Part shown: positions 1-6,533 of the stretch, piece by piece
Numbering within the stretch: the first letter of the stretch is position 1
How the letters are laid out: every line of letters begins with the position of its first letter
NCBI GenBank assembly: GCA_045586405.1
Contig: JAZNAG010000070.1
Span: forward strand, 1 to 10,716
Reading direction: 5' to 3'
DNA: 10,716 nucleotides
Source: SIG607 sp045586405
GTDB lineage: Bacteria > Bacillota > Clostridia > Oscillospirales > Acutalibacteraceae
The notes under the pieces: generated by a model
The model's database searches: none
Seen by the model: the letters and a program-made list of their open reading frames with translations, nothing else
What the model was told of the DNA's origin: nothing
Translations under genes and position numbers: made by a program

Positions 1-461
1 GAAAGAATGTTATTATTACTTGAAACGGCACTAAATATATCCGTCGGCGAGCTGTTGGCGGTTATAGGCGGTATATCAATATTTGTGTCAGGCTCAGAGG
101 GAACAGAACTGTCATCGGGTTCTGAAACATTAGAACTATCATCAGGCTCAGAAACAACAGAACTGTCATCAGGTTCAGGAACGACTGAACTGTTATCCGT
201 TTCGGAAACAATGGAGCTGTCATCAGGTTCTGATGCATCATAACTATTATCAATTCCCGACTGGGTCGGTTGTGAAGTATAATCATCTTCAGAACCCGTG
301 TCCATAACAGAAACATCATCTTCTGTAGAACTATGAGTTTTGGAAATTTCATTTTTGCTTGTAATGTCTTGCGAAGCATTATTGTTAGCACCGTTTCCAC
401 TGCAAGAAGCGAATGCAATTATTATAACAAACGTTGTGACGAGACATAAAGTTTTTTTCAT
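1..461 (-). CDS. Lipoprotein with Asp/Ser-rich repeat tether (3' end outside window)
   Basis: Reading minus from ATG 461 gives 153 codons without a stop, running off the left edge, so only the N-terminal part is seen. It begins MKKTLCLVTTFVIIIAFASC: two Lys, a hydrophobic core and an A-S-C lipobox with Cys20, a type II signal peptide predicting an outer-leaflet lipoprotein. After the Cys comes a long low-complexity linker. Roughly residues 70-124 are 9-residue repeats of the form S-E-P-D-D-S-S-x-V. Such acidic/Ser tethers usually hold a folded domain away from the membrane through the cell wall; that domain would lie outside the window. An AAAGG-type ribosome site lies about 10 nt upstream. 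The gene follows the DUF5028-like gene by 52 nt with no clear terminator between them, so it is probably the last visible gene of the ABC operon. Function unknown. Confidence 0.85.
   Translation of the reverse strand, partial: MKKTLCLVTTFVIIIAFASCSGNGANNNASQDITSKNEISKTHSSTEDDVSVMDTGSEDDYTSQPTQSGIDNSYDASEPDDSSIVSETDNSSVVPEPDDSSVVSEPDDSSNVSEPDDSSVPSEPDTNIDIPPITANSSPTDIFSAVSSNNNIL
91..252. repeat. Six tandem 27-nt units coding for a 9-residue acidic/Ser tether
   Basis: Units start at 91, 118, 145, 172, 199 and 226. The first five are clearly related; each begins GG(C/T)TC or a close variant and ends near CTGTCATC. The sixth is degenerate. All are in phase with the minus-strand lipoprotein and encode S-E-P-D-D-S-S-x-V. 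Differences are mostly at third codon positions, which indicates selection on the peptide. The units abut with no spacers, so this is not a CRISPR array. Confidence 0.9.
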
Positions 462-513
462 ATATTTTCCCTTTCTAACAGTATAAGTACCATTGTACCT
501 GCTCTCCCTCTTA

Positions 514-1140
514 TCAAACGCTTGTTTCAACCTTAATTCTAATTTCCTCGGGAAACCAGGAAATAACAAAGCTAAACTGCTCAGATGTTAAATAATCATA
601 GTTACAGTATTTGTCTATGCTTTTTGTTGCGGCATAGGGCAAGTACATTATCATTTCCGTATCGGGCCTTACTGCAAAGCCGTAAAATCCGGCAAGCTTA
701 GGATACAGTATATCAAACATAGCATCATGTACCTGAAGCTGTAGGTTAGAAGTAACGAGCGGCATTCCAACGAGGGAAAAGCCCTTTTGGTTTGTGTTGC
801 CCACGTTGCGCACTTTTACCTCTAAAAGATAAACGTAGCTGGGAACAAAGCCTTTAGGGTTTAATTTATGTAAATAATCGGGCTCTTTGCCGTTATCTTT
901 TAAAAATTGTTCTGTGGTTTTTACCGTTCCGCCAATCACCGTGAACTCGTAGCCATTGCTATCTTCGTTTGCGGTTTGACAAAAGTTGTCGCCTATTGCT
1001 ACGGTATCCCCCGTGTTATATATTTTAACTACCTGCTTGTCGCTTTGACTGTTTACAGTATAAAAACCTATGCCCCAAGCGCTGAATATTGCTATTATAA
1101 GCAAAATTATTATAATGCGTTTAACCGTTTTCCTTTTCAC
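514..1140 (-). CDS. DUF5028-like single-pass exported protein of the ABC operon
   Basis: 208 aa. A basic N-terminus (K-R-K...K-R) is followed by one hydrophobic segment at about residues 8-26 and no lipobox Cys, so it is probably a membrane-anchored extracytoplasmic protein. The soluble part has an extended-strand pattern with E-F-T-V-I-G-G and Y-V-Y-L-L-E-V-K-V-R-N-V-G. This is typical of small Ig-like (DUF4352-type) ligand or partner domains, and overall it resembles what I remember as DUF5028; that family name is from memory, not a search. GTG 1140 is chosen because AAAGGAG lies 8 nt upstream. An in-frame GTG at 1149 overlaps the ATPase stop but has its ribosome site pressed against it. 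Coupling to the ATPase gene suggests an accessory subunit of the transporter. The substrate is not known. Confidence 0.8.
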   Translation of the reverse strand: MKRKTVKRIIIILLIIAIFSAWGIGFYTVNSQSDKQVVKIYNTGDTVAIGDNFCQTANEDSNGYEFTVIGGTVKTTEQFLKDNGKEPDYLHKLNPKGFVPSYVYLLEVKVRNVGNTNQKGFSLVGMPLVTSNLQLQVHDAMFDILYPKLAGFYGFAVRPDTEMIMYLPYAATKSIDKYCNYDYLTSEQFSFVISWFPEEIRIKVETSV

Positions 1141-1145
1141 CTTGC

Positions 1146-1799
1146 TCACTCCTTTACGTCAGCAATGTGCTCTACCACCTTGCCTGTTTCCAGAACGAAT
1201 ATCTCGTCCGACAGCTCCTTTAAAATCGCAAGGTCGTGGCAGGAAATAACTATAAGTGCGCCACGCTCCTTTTCCTTTTGAAGTATTGCTTTTAACATAT
1301 CTACGCCGCTTGAATCAAGGGCGTTTGTCGGCTCATCCAATATGATAATCTCGGGACTTTCCATTACTGCAGCGGCAATGCCAAGACGTTGCTTCATACC
1401 CAAGGAATACTTGCGGTACTTTTTCTTATCCGTGGGGTCAAGCCCTACGAGAGCGATGGTTTCTGCTATTTTTTCGTCACTTGCTTCCCCTTTTATAGCG
1501 GCTAACATTTTAAGGTTTTGAAAGCCTGTATAGCTATCCAAAAAGGCAGGGTTTTCTATAAGTATACCAAGACTTGGCGGAAAGGTAATATCCTTGCCAA
1601 GCTCCTTGCCGTCTATAATAATGCTACCCGCTGTTATACTGATGAGCCCCGAAAGCAGACGCATAAGCATTGTTTTGCCGGAGCCGTTTATCCCCTTAAA
1701 GCCAACTATTTTACCCGATGAAAGCTCAAGGCATATACCGTCTATAACACGGTGACCTTTTATATCCTTAACAAGGTCTTTACATATAATTTTTGCCAT
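1146..1799 (-). CDS. ABC transporter ATP-binding protein, BcrA/LanF-like
   Basis: 217 aa, a single nucleotide-binding domain that would power the two adjacent permeases at the inner face of the membrane. Walker A is G-I-N-G-S-G-K-T (36-43), the signature Y-S-L-G-M-K-Q-R (131-138), Walker B I-I-I-L-D-E-P (151-157), the D-loop A-L-D (160-162) and the H-loop His188 in S-C-H-D. The Q-loop position holds Glu82 in L-I-E-N-P. A Glu there (E-loop) is described for LanF-type lantibiotic immunity ATPases, so a peptide-antibiotic detoxification role is the leading inference. ATG 1799 is chosen over an in-frame ATG at 1826 because AAGGAGAAC sits just upstream and ATG follows the permease TAA after one base. 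The gene overlaps or abuts the DUF5028-like gene downstream. The exact substrate cannot be read from the sequence. Confidence 0.95.
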   Translation of the reverse strand: MAKIICKDLVKDIKGHRVIDGICLELSSGKIVGFKGINGSGKTMLMRLLSGLISITAGSIIIDGKELGKDITFPPSLGILIENPAFLDSYTGFQNLKMLAAIKGEASDEKIAETIALVGLDPTDKKKYRKYSLGMKQRLGIAAAVMESPEIIILDEPTNALDSSGVDMLKAILQKEKERGALIVISCHDLAILKELSDEIFVLETGKVVEHIADVKE

Positions 1800-1800
1800 T

Positions 1801-2661
1801 TTAGTTCTCCTTATTGATAATGTCATAGTGCTTAAAGGCTATGCCACCAACGATTATACAAACGATAATTATTACAGATAGTGTAATTACACCCGTCACA
1901 GGGGAAAAACCGTTTGAAATAACCGCATCACAACGGATAGGCATAGCGTAATTACCTATCATAAAGGGGCTTACATAATATGCCGATGCTACAAGTACCG
2001 CCGCAGTTACGCAAAAGCTGAAGATTGGGCGAAGCCATAGAGAAACGAGCATTTGAAGCTGACTTATAGCTATGGCCGTTAGTATCGGTAAGCCTATAAG
2101 CGCCCCCGTTATGTATGCAGGGTATTTTGGGGGAACAGGCTCAAATAATATTCCCCCCTCTCCAAGGCTGAAAACCTCGGTGTACATATTAGGAGATATC
2201 TTAAAACTGAAAACGCCGCCCGTTATGGCGCAAAACAGCGCTACCGTTACAACGCCTATCAAAAAGAACGAAAGCACCGTAAAAGCGTTCCACATACATT
2301 TTGAAAGCCACCAATTAAAACGCCCACGGGAGCGCACAAGCACATTTTGACCGTAGCCCAACAAATCGTTATAGGGATAATACAGCGTAACGTAAAACAG
2401 ATACAAAAACAAAACCATCCAAAACACAGGAAACTTAAATGATTCAAGGGGGCTTGGGATATACTCCTTCATTCCACCAAAAATGTAAAGCCAATAGTCC
2501 CCAAAGCTACCTGATATATTCTGATGCATGGTGTTTTTAACGTATTTTAAATAAAACGTAAAACAAAGAAGTAAAAAGCCTAATGGAACAACCAAAAGCT
2601 TTTTACACTCTTGCCTTAAAAAGTTTTTTATATCAAAATAGGTGGTCTTAAAAAACATCAT
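1801..2661 (-). CDS. ABC-2-type permease, second of pair
   Basis: 286 aa with about six hydrophobic segments: near residues 20-40, 75-95, 120-150, 180-205, 210-235 and 255-280. A long extracytoplasmic stretch lies between the first two (around K-N-T-M-H-Q to P-S-P-L-E-S), as in BcrB/LanE/LanG-type permeases. No ATPase motif is present. It starts ATG-ATG at 2661/2658 within the end of the preceding permease gene (14-nt overlap), with a GGAGAGG ribosome site about 8 nt upstream, so translational coupling is likely. It ends one base before the ATPase start. With the other permease it should form a heterodimeric membrane channel. Family assignment rests on topology and context rather than a diagnostic motif. 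Confidence 0.88.
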   Translation of the reverse strand: MMFFKTTYFDIKNFLRQECKKLLVVPLGFLLLCFTFYLKYVKNTMHQNISGSFGDYWLYIFGGMKEYIPSPLESFKFPVFWMVLFLYLFYVTLYYPYNDLLGYGQNVLVRSRGRFNWWLSKCMWNAFTVLSFFLIGVVTVALFCAITGGVFSFKISPNMYTEVFSLGEGGILFEPVPPKYPAYITGALIGLPILTAIAISQLQMLVSLWLRPIFSFCVTAAVLVASAYYVSPFMIGNYAMPIRCDAVISNGFSPVTGVITLSVIIIVCIIVGGIAFKHYDIINKEN

Positions 2662-3508
2662 CCTTTTGACCTCTCCACATCGTAATGCCGAAGCTTATGA
2701 CAAACAGCAAAACACCTTCTATTAATACAATCCATCCGTTTGTAATGTTTACTACACTTGCAGGATGCAAAAAGTTAAGGGGAGAAAGTTCCCAAGTGTT
2801 TGAATATGTATTTGCAAAATTCAAGCCAAGCATAAGAAAAAACGGAAGTAAAAGCACCGCTACTCTGTTTCTGATAAAAAAAGCAATAGCAAGACAAAGT
2901 GCTGCAATAAGGCCGCCAAAGACAAAACTAAGCAGCATATACAAGCCTACGTAAATAAATGGATGAGTGTAGTATAAAGACGACCACATTTGCAAAAAGC
3001 CTACACCTGTATATGTGTCATACAACACATCGGGCATTCTTGCAGGGATAAAACAGGAGGTTAAAAGAAAGTTAAGCAAAAGCGGCAGTACTACAGCAAG
3101 ACCACCCGCTACAAACACAGCTATATACTTTGATAAAAAGTAGTTCTTCTTGTCAGTCCTTGTGAAAACATTTTTTATATACCCTTTTTTACGCTCCATA
3201 AAATAAGACCAGCCATAAGGGAAAGCGGCAAACAAAGGTATTAGCAAATAGTAAAGCGAAAAATACAAAGAAGAATACTCCCCGCCTATCCAATATGTAA
3301 ACAAAGAGTCTGCCGGTAAATATGGATTTTTAAAGATTTCGCCACCGTGAGCGGCTTTGTCTGCTTTTATGTAGTCTAACATAATGTTATACTCGTTAAT
3401 TCTGTTTATAGCACCTAAAACGCAAATAACGGATGCTATAATCAAAGTTATTATAAAATACTTGTTTTTTAAGGCTTTTGTAAGCTCTGTTTTTAGCAAC
3501 GCTTTCAT
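2648..3508 (-). CDS. ABC-2-type permease, first of pair
   Basis: 286 aa, the same length as its partner but without obvious residue-level similarity outside the hydrophobic pattern. It begins M-K-A-L-L-K-T-E-L-T-K-A-L-K-N-K-Y-F, the amphipathic cytoplasmic lead-in typical of ABC-2 permeases, followed by TM1 at about residues 18-35. An extracytoplasmic loop (about 38-80) follows, then five further hydrophobic segments near 82-100, 130-155, 183-212, 215-235 and 260-280. ATG 3508 has a GAGGT ribosome site about 8 nt upstream and lies 14 nt after the lipoprotein stop. Likely an integral membrane half of an exporter or drug-peptide expulsion pump run by the ATPase at 1146-1799. Confidence 0.88.
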   Translation of the reverse strand: MKALLKTELTKALKNKYFIITLIIASVICVLGAINRINEYNIMLDYIKADKAAHGGEIFKNPYLPADSLFTYWIGGEYSSLYFSLYYLLIPLFAAFPYGWSYFMERKKGYIKNVFTRTDKKNYFLSKYIAVFVAGGLAVVLPLLLNFLLTSCFIPARMPDVLYDTYTGVGFLQMWSSLYYTHPFIYVGLYMLLSFVFGGLIAALCLAIAFFIRNRVAVLLLPFFLMLGLNFANTYSNTWELSPLNFLHPASVVNITNGWIVLIEGVLLFVISFGITMWRGQKDDVF

Positions 3509-3522
3509 ACATACTACCTCGT

Positions 3523-4374
3523 TTACCCTAAATCAATTGACAACTCAATCTTTTTGTCACTACCAATTTCGCTCCCAATCTTTAAAACTACGCCGTGCTT
3601 TAAAATAAGGCTTTTTTCTAAAATCATTCCCGTCTGCCAATTAGCTTCTTCACCTATTTTAAGTACTACGTGCCCTGCCTCTTTAGGAGCACCCTCGTAC
3701 CAATAACTCGAGGCACCGCCGATATAATCGGGGAAGATAAACTCGTTACCGTTTTCGTCTAAATACATCCAACGTATTGACTTAGTTCCATCATCATATT
3801 CCGTTATAATCTCCTTTTTACCCGAAGGCTCATAGTTATAACACACGCTGCCGTAACGCAACTCATCCCACATTTCTTCGAATCCTGATACGTATTTTAC
3901 GTTAACATCCACATTTACAAAAATATATTCGTCTTTTAGCTTTCCGTTTTCGTCCACGTAATCCTCAAGATTTCTTTCCTGTTTATTACCGTTTTCATCC
4001 GTATAGTCAAGCATAATTATGTTTTCGATATCGCTTAAATCGTCAAGAATTTGCACGTCTGTTACTGTATATTGAAATACAGTTGAGCCCATTTCTGTTA
4101 TCGGTGTATGGTCTACCAATATCGGCTCACCTATTTGAACCAAAGGCTTGTTTGGCTTTGCAATTTCCTCTGTTTTGCCGTAAGAAATCTCGTAATTCTC
4201 ATCGGCGTGGGGGTCGTTTGCCCCAACCTTTGATGTATTATCCTCAGGAAGAATAGCCATGTCGGCGTTCTCCATACGGTCAATGCCTACCGCACTTTTT
4301 ATACGAGCGCAGGAGGTAAGCGCAGAAACCACAGCCAAAGACAAACACATAAGTATAAAAATGCTTTTCTTCAT
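3523..4374 (-). CDS. DUF5027-like lipoprotein, downstream paralog
   Basis: 283 aa from ATG 4374. This start is chosen because it begins with a signal peptide (M-K-K-S-I-F-I-L) and has AAAGG 7 nt upstream; an in-frame ATG at 4419 would overlap the preceding gene and add a non-signal extension. The lipobox is L-T-S-C with Cys22. The mature protein has an acidic linker (to about residue 75), then a beta-rich domain with F-Q-Y-T-V-T-D, repeated D-E-N-G motifs and V-N-V-D-V-N-V-K-Y-V-S-G. It ends in a Trp/Tyr-rich segment (Y-W-Y-E-G-A-P-K, then K-I-G-E-E-A-N-W-Q) and I-D-L-G. It is a full-length paralog of the gene at 4397-5248. The DUF5027 label is from memory. By position it could be a LanI-like surface partner of the transporter. 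Confidence 0.88.
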   Translation of the reverse strand: MKKSIFILMCLSLAVVSALTSCARIKSAVGIDRMENADMAILPEDNTSKVGANDPHADENYEISYGKTEEIAKPNKPLVQIGEPILVDHTPITEMGSTVFQYTVTDVQILDDLSDIENIIMLDYTDENGNKQERNLEDYVDENGKLKDEYIFVNVDVNVKYVSGFEEMWDELRYGSVCYNYEPSGKKEIITEYDDGTKSIRWMYLDENGNEFIFPDYIGGASSYWYEGAPKEAGHVVLKIGEEANWQTGMILEKSLILKHGVVLKIGSEIGSDKKIELSIDLG

Positions 4375-4396
4375 TTTACAGCCTTTCCCTTTCCGC

Positions 4397-5248
4397 TTAC
4401 TCGTATTCGCTAAGGTCAATAGGCAATTGAACTTGAGTATAGCTGTTTAAGCTGAAAAATGCCCCATATTTTTCTATAAGGCTTTTCTCAAAAAACTTTC
4501 CCCCTTGCCAATTAATTTCCTCACCTATTTTCAAGTACATATGATTGCAGTCTTTAGGAGCTCCCTCATAATAGTAGCTTGCATAGCTACCGATAACTTC
4601 GGGTGCTTTATATACTTCACCGTTTTCGTCTAAAAGCACGTAGCTTGTGTATCGTGTTCCGTCTTCAGTTTCTGTAACAATTTCTTTCTTGCTCGCGGGC
4701 TCATAGTTATATTTTAGCTTACCGTGATACAACTCGTCTCGTACCTCGTCATAACCCGATATGTATTTGGTGTTGATGTCCACAACCACATAAAGATAGT
4801 CGTCATTAAGATTTCCGTTTTCGTCAACATAATCACTCAGTTTTCTCCGCTGCTGTTCACCGTTTTCATCGATGTAAGATCCCATCTGTATGTTGCTTGT
4901 ATCAACACTGGAAAGGTTGGTATAAACCTTCATATCCGTAACGGTGTACTGAAATATTGTAGAGCCCTTTTCGTCTTTAGGAGACAGGTCTATAAGCATC
5001 GGATCACCTATTTTGAAATATGGGCTGTCGTTTTTTTCAATTTCCTCGGTAGGTCCAACGGACACAACCTGATTTTGCTCGGTATGAGGATCTTTTGCAG
5101 AAGTGCCCGAGGAATTATTATCGGGGATAATACCCACGTCAGCGTTCTCCATACGATCCACACCTAATGCACTTTTTACACGAGCACAAGAGGTAAGCAG
5201 AAAAACCACGGCTAAGCACAAACATAATATAAAAATGCTTTTTCTCAT
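4397..5248 (-). CDS. DUF5027-like lipoprotein, upstream paralog and first gene of ABC operon
   Basis: 283 aa. Type II signal peptide M-R-K-S-I-F-I-L-C-L-C-L-A...L-T-S-C (Cys21), followed by A-R-V-K-S-A-L-G-V-D-R-M-E-N-A-D, shared almost word for word with the downstream copy. The rest aligns end to end: F-Q-Y-T-V-T-D, S-D-Y-V-D-E-N-G, Y-N-Y-E-P-A-S-K-K-E-I, Y-Y-Y-E-G-A-P-K, L-K-I-G-E-E-I-N-W-Q and L-P-I-D-L-S. The two most divergent parts are the linker after the signal (about 40-75) and the extreme C-terminus. A GAAAGG ribosome site precedes ATG 5248 at a slightly long distance. It is the first gene after the promoter and LytTR-type boxes. Likely surface-exposed and tethered near the transporter; ligand unknown. 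Confidence 0.88.
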   Translation of the reverse strand: MRKSIFILCLCLAVVFLLTSCARVKSALGVDRMENADVGIIPDNNSSGTSAKDPHTEQNQVVSVGPTEEIEKNDSPYFKIGDPMLIDLSPKDEKGSTIFQYTVTDMKVYTNLSSVDTSNIQMGSYIDENGEQQRRKLSDYVDENGNLNDDYLYVVVDINTKYISGYDEVRDELYHGKLKYNYEPASKKEIVTETEDGTRYTSYVLLDENGEVYKAPEVIGSYASYYYEGAPKDCNHMYLKIGEEINWQGGKFFEKSLIEKYGAFFSLNSYTQVQLPIDLSEYE

Positions 5249-5291
5249 ATAATTCAGCTACCTTTCAAAGACTAATTTTCGGTGCACATAT

Positions 5292-5320
5292 ATGGTATAA
5301 TAAGAAAAATACACTTTCAA
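5292..5320 (-). promoter_or_regulatory. Probable sigma-A promoter of the lipoprotein-ABC operon
   Basis: On the minus strand TTGAAA (5320-5315) is followed by 17 bp and TACCAT (5297-5292). The -35 is good but the -10 is only 4 of 6 to consensus, which fits a promoter needing an activator. An overlapping TTATAC is an alternative -10 with poorer spacing. The start codon is about 43 nt further on. Confidence 0.6.
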
Positions 5321-5322
5321 CC

Positions 5323-5359
5323 CTTTGGGATAATCGACGCATTTTCGGGGATAATCGAC
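5323..5359 (-). promoter_or_regulatory. Paired direct-repeat operator, candidate LytTR regulator site
   Basis: The minus strand carries GTCGATTATCCC at 5359-5348 and again at 5338-5327, identical and exactly 21 bp (two helical turns) apart. The proximal copy sits 6 nt upstream of the -35. This matches the known AgrA/ComE arrangement of two 9-bp repeats separated by 12-13 bp next to the -35. The proximal copy extends to GTCGATTATCCCAAAG, which recurs at the response-regulator promoter. Confidence 0.75.
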
Positions 5360-5370
5360 TAAATCACACC

Positions 5371-5413
5371 AAACAAAAAAGCAGTGCGGAAAACAAGCTC
5401 TCGCACTGCTTTT
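5371..5413 (-). terminator. Rho-independent terminator after the regulator-kinase-lipoprotein operon
   Basis: On the minus strand AAAAGCAGTGCG (5413-5402), a 13-nt loop and CGCACTGC (5388-5381) form a perfect stem followed by TTTTTTGTTT (5380-5371). It lies 34 nt past the lipoprotein stop and separates this operon from the promoter of the next one. The ascending arm falls inside the 42-bp direct repeat. Confidence 0.88.
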
Positions 5414-5440
5414 GTATTAGTTTTCTTTATCCGTGGGTGA
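5399..5440. repeat. 42-bp exact direct repeat, distal copy
   Basis: Identical over 42 bp to 6492-6533, offset 1093. On the minus strand it reads as the last eight codons of the histidine kinase (S-P-T-D-K-E-N-stop) plus the ascending arm of the terminator. Here it is non-coding, 7 nt after the lipoprotein stop, and retains the matching terminator arm. This copy therefore looks like the ancestral kinase-terminator junction. Confidence 0.93.
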
Positions 5441-5447
5441 GGAGGTG

Positions 5448-6458
5448 TTACTTAATCTTATTATACTCTTCTAACAAATCCATAATTACTATGTTGTCAA
5501 GTATATCATCAAAATTTATAGCATTATCGGTATCGAAGATCTCTATCCTAAAAATATATCGGTTAAAAATAAATTCAATATATTTTATACCGTTGCCGTC
5601 CATTTCATCGACATATACCTCTACGTCAATATACTCATCACTTGTTTTATCATACACCTTTACCGTTTGTGTGTTTTCGGCGGTAAATTCTCGATCTATT
5701 GCTTTATAATAATCGGAAATAGTGCCACTAATTGCTTGGTAGGCTTTGTTATGCTCAGAAAGGAAGGTGACATACAGATTTACTTCCACATCGTCCAGAT
5801 GGTACGTTATCTCATAAAACACTCCGCCGCCTACACCGGTCCAATCGTAACTTACAGGCTTTGAACATTCAACACCATTTTTCATCACGTTCATAGAATA
5901 ACCGTTAAGCATTATTGTGTAAAAATCAATTTCGGCAAATAGTTTGTGAAACTGTTCAGGAGCAAACATCTCATAAATACTTACTTCTTCTCCACCATAA
6001 TACCTCGGAGTTTTCAAATTACTTGTACCGTCCAGCCACTTTTCAAGCTCCGAAAAAGGTATGATTGCAGTTTCATTAGCAGGGGTAATGTCTGCAAACC
6101 ATTGGTACTGATATTCGGATTTAAAATACGCTGTTGCTTCTTCGTTTGTAAAGTTAAACGTCTTGTCTTCAGAAGAAACAGCGTCAGATGCTGTTTCTTC
6201 CGAACTGCTATCTCCCACCATAGAAGAGGGTTCATCATTGTCCGAGATATTTTCCGAGGTATCGGTATCTTCCGAACTGCCATCTTCCAACACGGAAGTG
6301 GGGTCATCATCGTCCGAGATATTTTCCGAGGTATCGTGTTCCTGACTTATAAAAGATTCATCGGACGTGTCCGGTTTATCTGTATTTTTATTGCCGCACC
6401 CGACACAAACAGATAAAACCGTGCAAAGTATAAGCATAAATAATAAAAGCTTTTTCAT
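5448..6458 (-). CDS. Lipoprotein with acidic repeat tether, third gene of the two-component operon
   Basis: 336 aa. ATG 6458 is chosen (M-K-K-L-L-L-F-M-L) because GGAGGG lies 5 nt upstream; an in-frame ATG at 6473 falls upstream of that site. Signal peptide with lipobox C-V-G-C, Cys21. Residues about 25-98 are a Ser/Asp/Glu-rich tether with two 24-residue units containing D-T-S-E-N-I-S-D. From about 99 on there is a folded domain (F-T-N-E-E-A-T-A-Y-F-K-S-E-Y-Q-Y-Q-W-F) with aromatic and beta-rich stretches, G-V-G-G-G-V-F-Y-E-I-T-Y, and a hydrophobic C-terminal I-V-I-M-D-L-L-E-E-Y. I do not recognise the family. It follows the kinase with no terminator or obvious promoter between. It may be an extracellular ligand-binding or modulating partner of the sensor; this is inference from position only. 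Confidence 0.88.
   Translation of the reverse strand: MKKLLLFMLILCTVLSVCVGCGNKNTDKPDTSDESFISQEHDTSENISDDDDPTSVLEDGSSEDTDTSENISDNDEPSSMVGDSSSEETASDAVSSEDKTFNFTNEEATAYFKSEYQYQWFADITPANETAIIPFSELEKWLDGTSNLKTPRYYGGEEVSIYEMFAPEQFHKLFAEIDFYTIMLNGYSMNVMKNGVECSKPVSYDWTGVGGGVFYEITYHLDDVEVNLYVTFLSEHNKAYQAISGTISDYYKAIDREFTAENTQTVKVYDKTSDEYIDVEVYVDEMDGNGIKYIEFIFNRYIFRIEIFDTDNAINFDDILDNIVIMDLLEEYNKIK
6196..6339. repeat. Two tandem 72-nt units in the lipoprotein tether
   Basis: Units 6196-6267 and 6268-6339 share TCTTCCGAACTGC near the left end and TCCGAGATATTTTCCGAGG near the right end, at an offset of 72. They are in frame (24 residues). The ends are nearly identical, with divergence in the middle. Confidence 0.88.
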
Positions 6459-6491
6459 AAGACCCTCCACCATATTTGTCTAATTTCGTAA

Positions 6492-6533
6492 TCTCGCACT
6501 GCTTTTGTATTAGTTTTCTTTATCCGTGGGTGA
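6492..6533. repeat. 42-bp exact direct repeat, kinase-proximal copy
   Basis: The same 42 bp as 5399-5440. This copy contains the live 3' end of the kinase gene. The terminator arm AAAGCAGTGCGAGA is present on the minus strand, but the complementary CGCACTGC arm and T-tract are absent beyond 6492, so no hairpin can form and transcription should continue into the lipoprotein gene. Confidence 0.93.

Noticed and set aside
7..243. Plus-strand open frame with repeated Ser-Gly-Ser-Glu-Thr
   Set aside because: It is the mirror of the 27-nt repeats in the minus-strand lipoprotein; no ribosome site, and the minus frame has a signal peptide and lipobox.
91..252. Possible CRISPR-like array
   Set aside because: Units abut directly with no unique spacers and are in frame within a lipoprotein gene.
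487..498. GTAC-CATT-GTAC palindrome between the DUF5028-like gene and the last lipoprotein
   Set aside because: Four-bp arms and no T-tract; too short to call a terminator or operator.
907..1281. Plus-strand open frame of 124 residues
   Set aside because: Spans the overlap of two well-supported minus-strand genes and has no ribosome site or recognisable domain.
5249..5447. Search for a small pheromone-type peptide gene next to the kinase/regulator
   Set aside because: No short frame with a start, ribosome site and plausible leader was found; the segment is accounted for by promoter, boxes, repeat and terminator.
5946..6416. 156-residue plus-strand open frame
   Set aside because: Antisense to the lipoprotein with a clear signal peptide; no ribosome site and an implausible Phe/Arg/Cys-rich composition.
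6459..6509. Separate promoter for the kinase-linked lipoprotein gene
   Set aside because: No -35/-10 pair at usable spacing in the short gap; read-through from the kinase is more likely.
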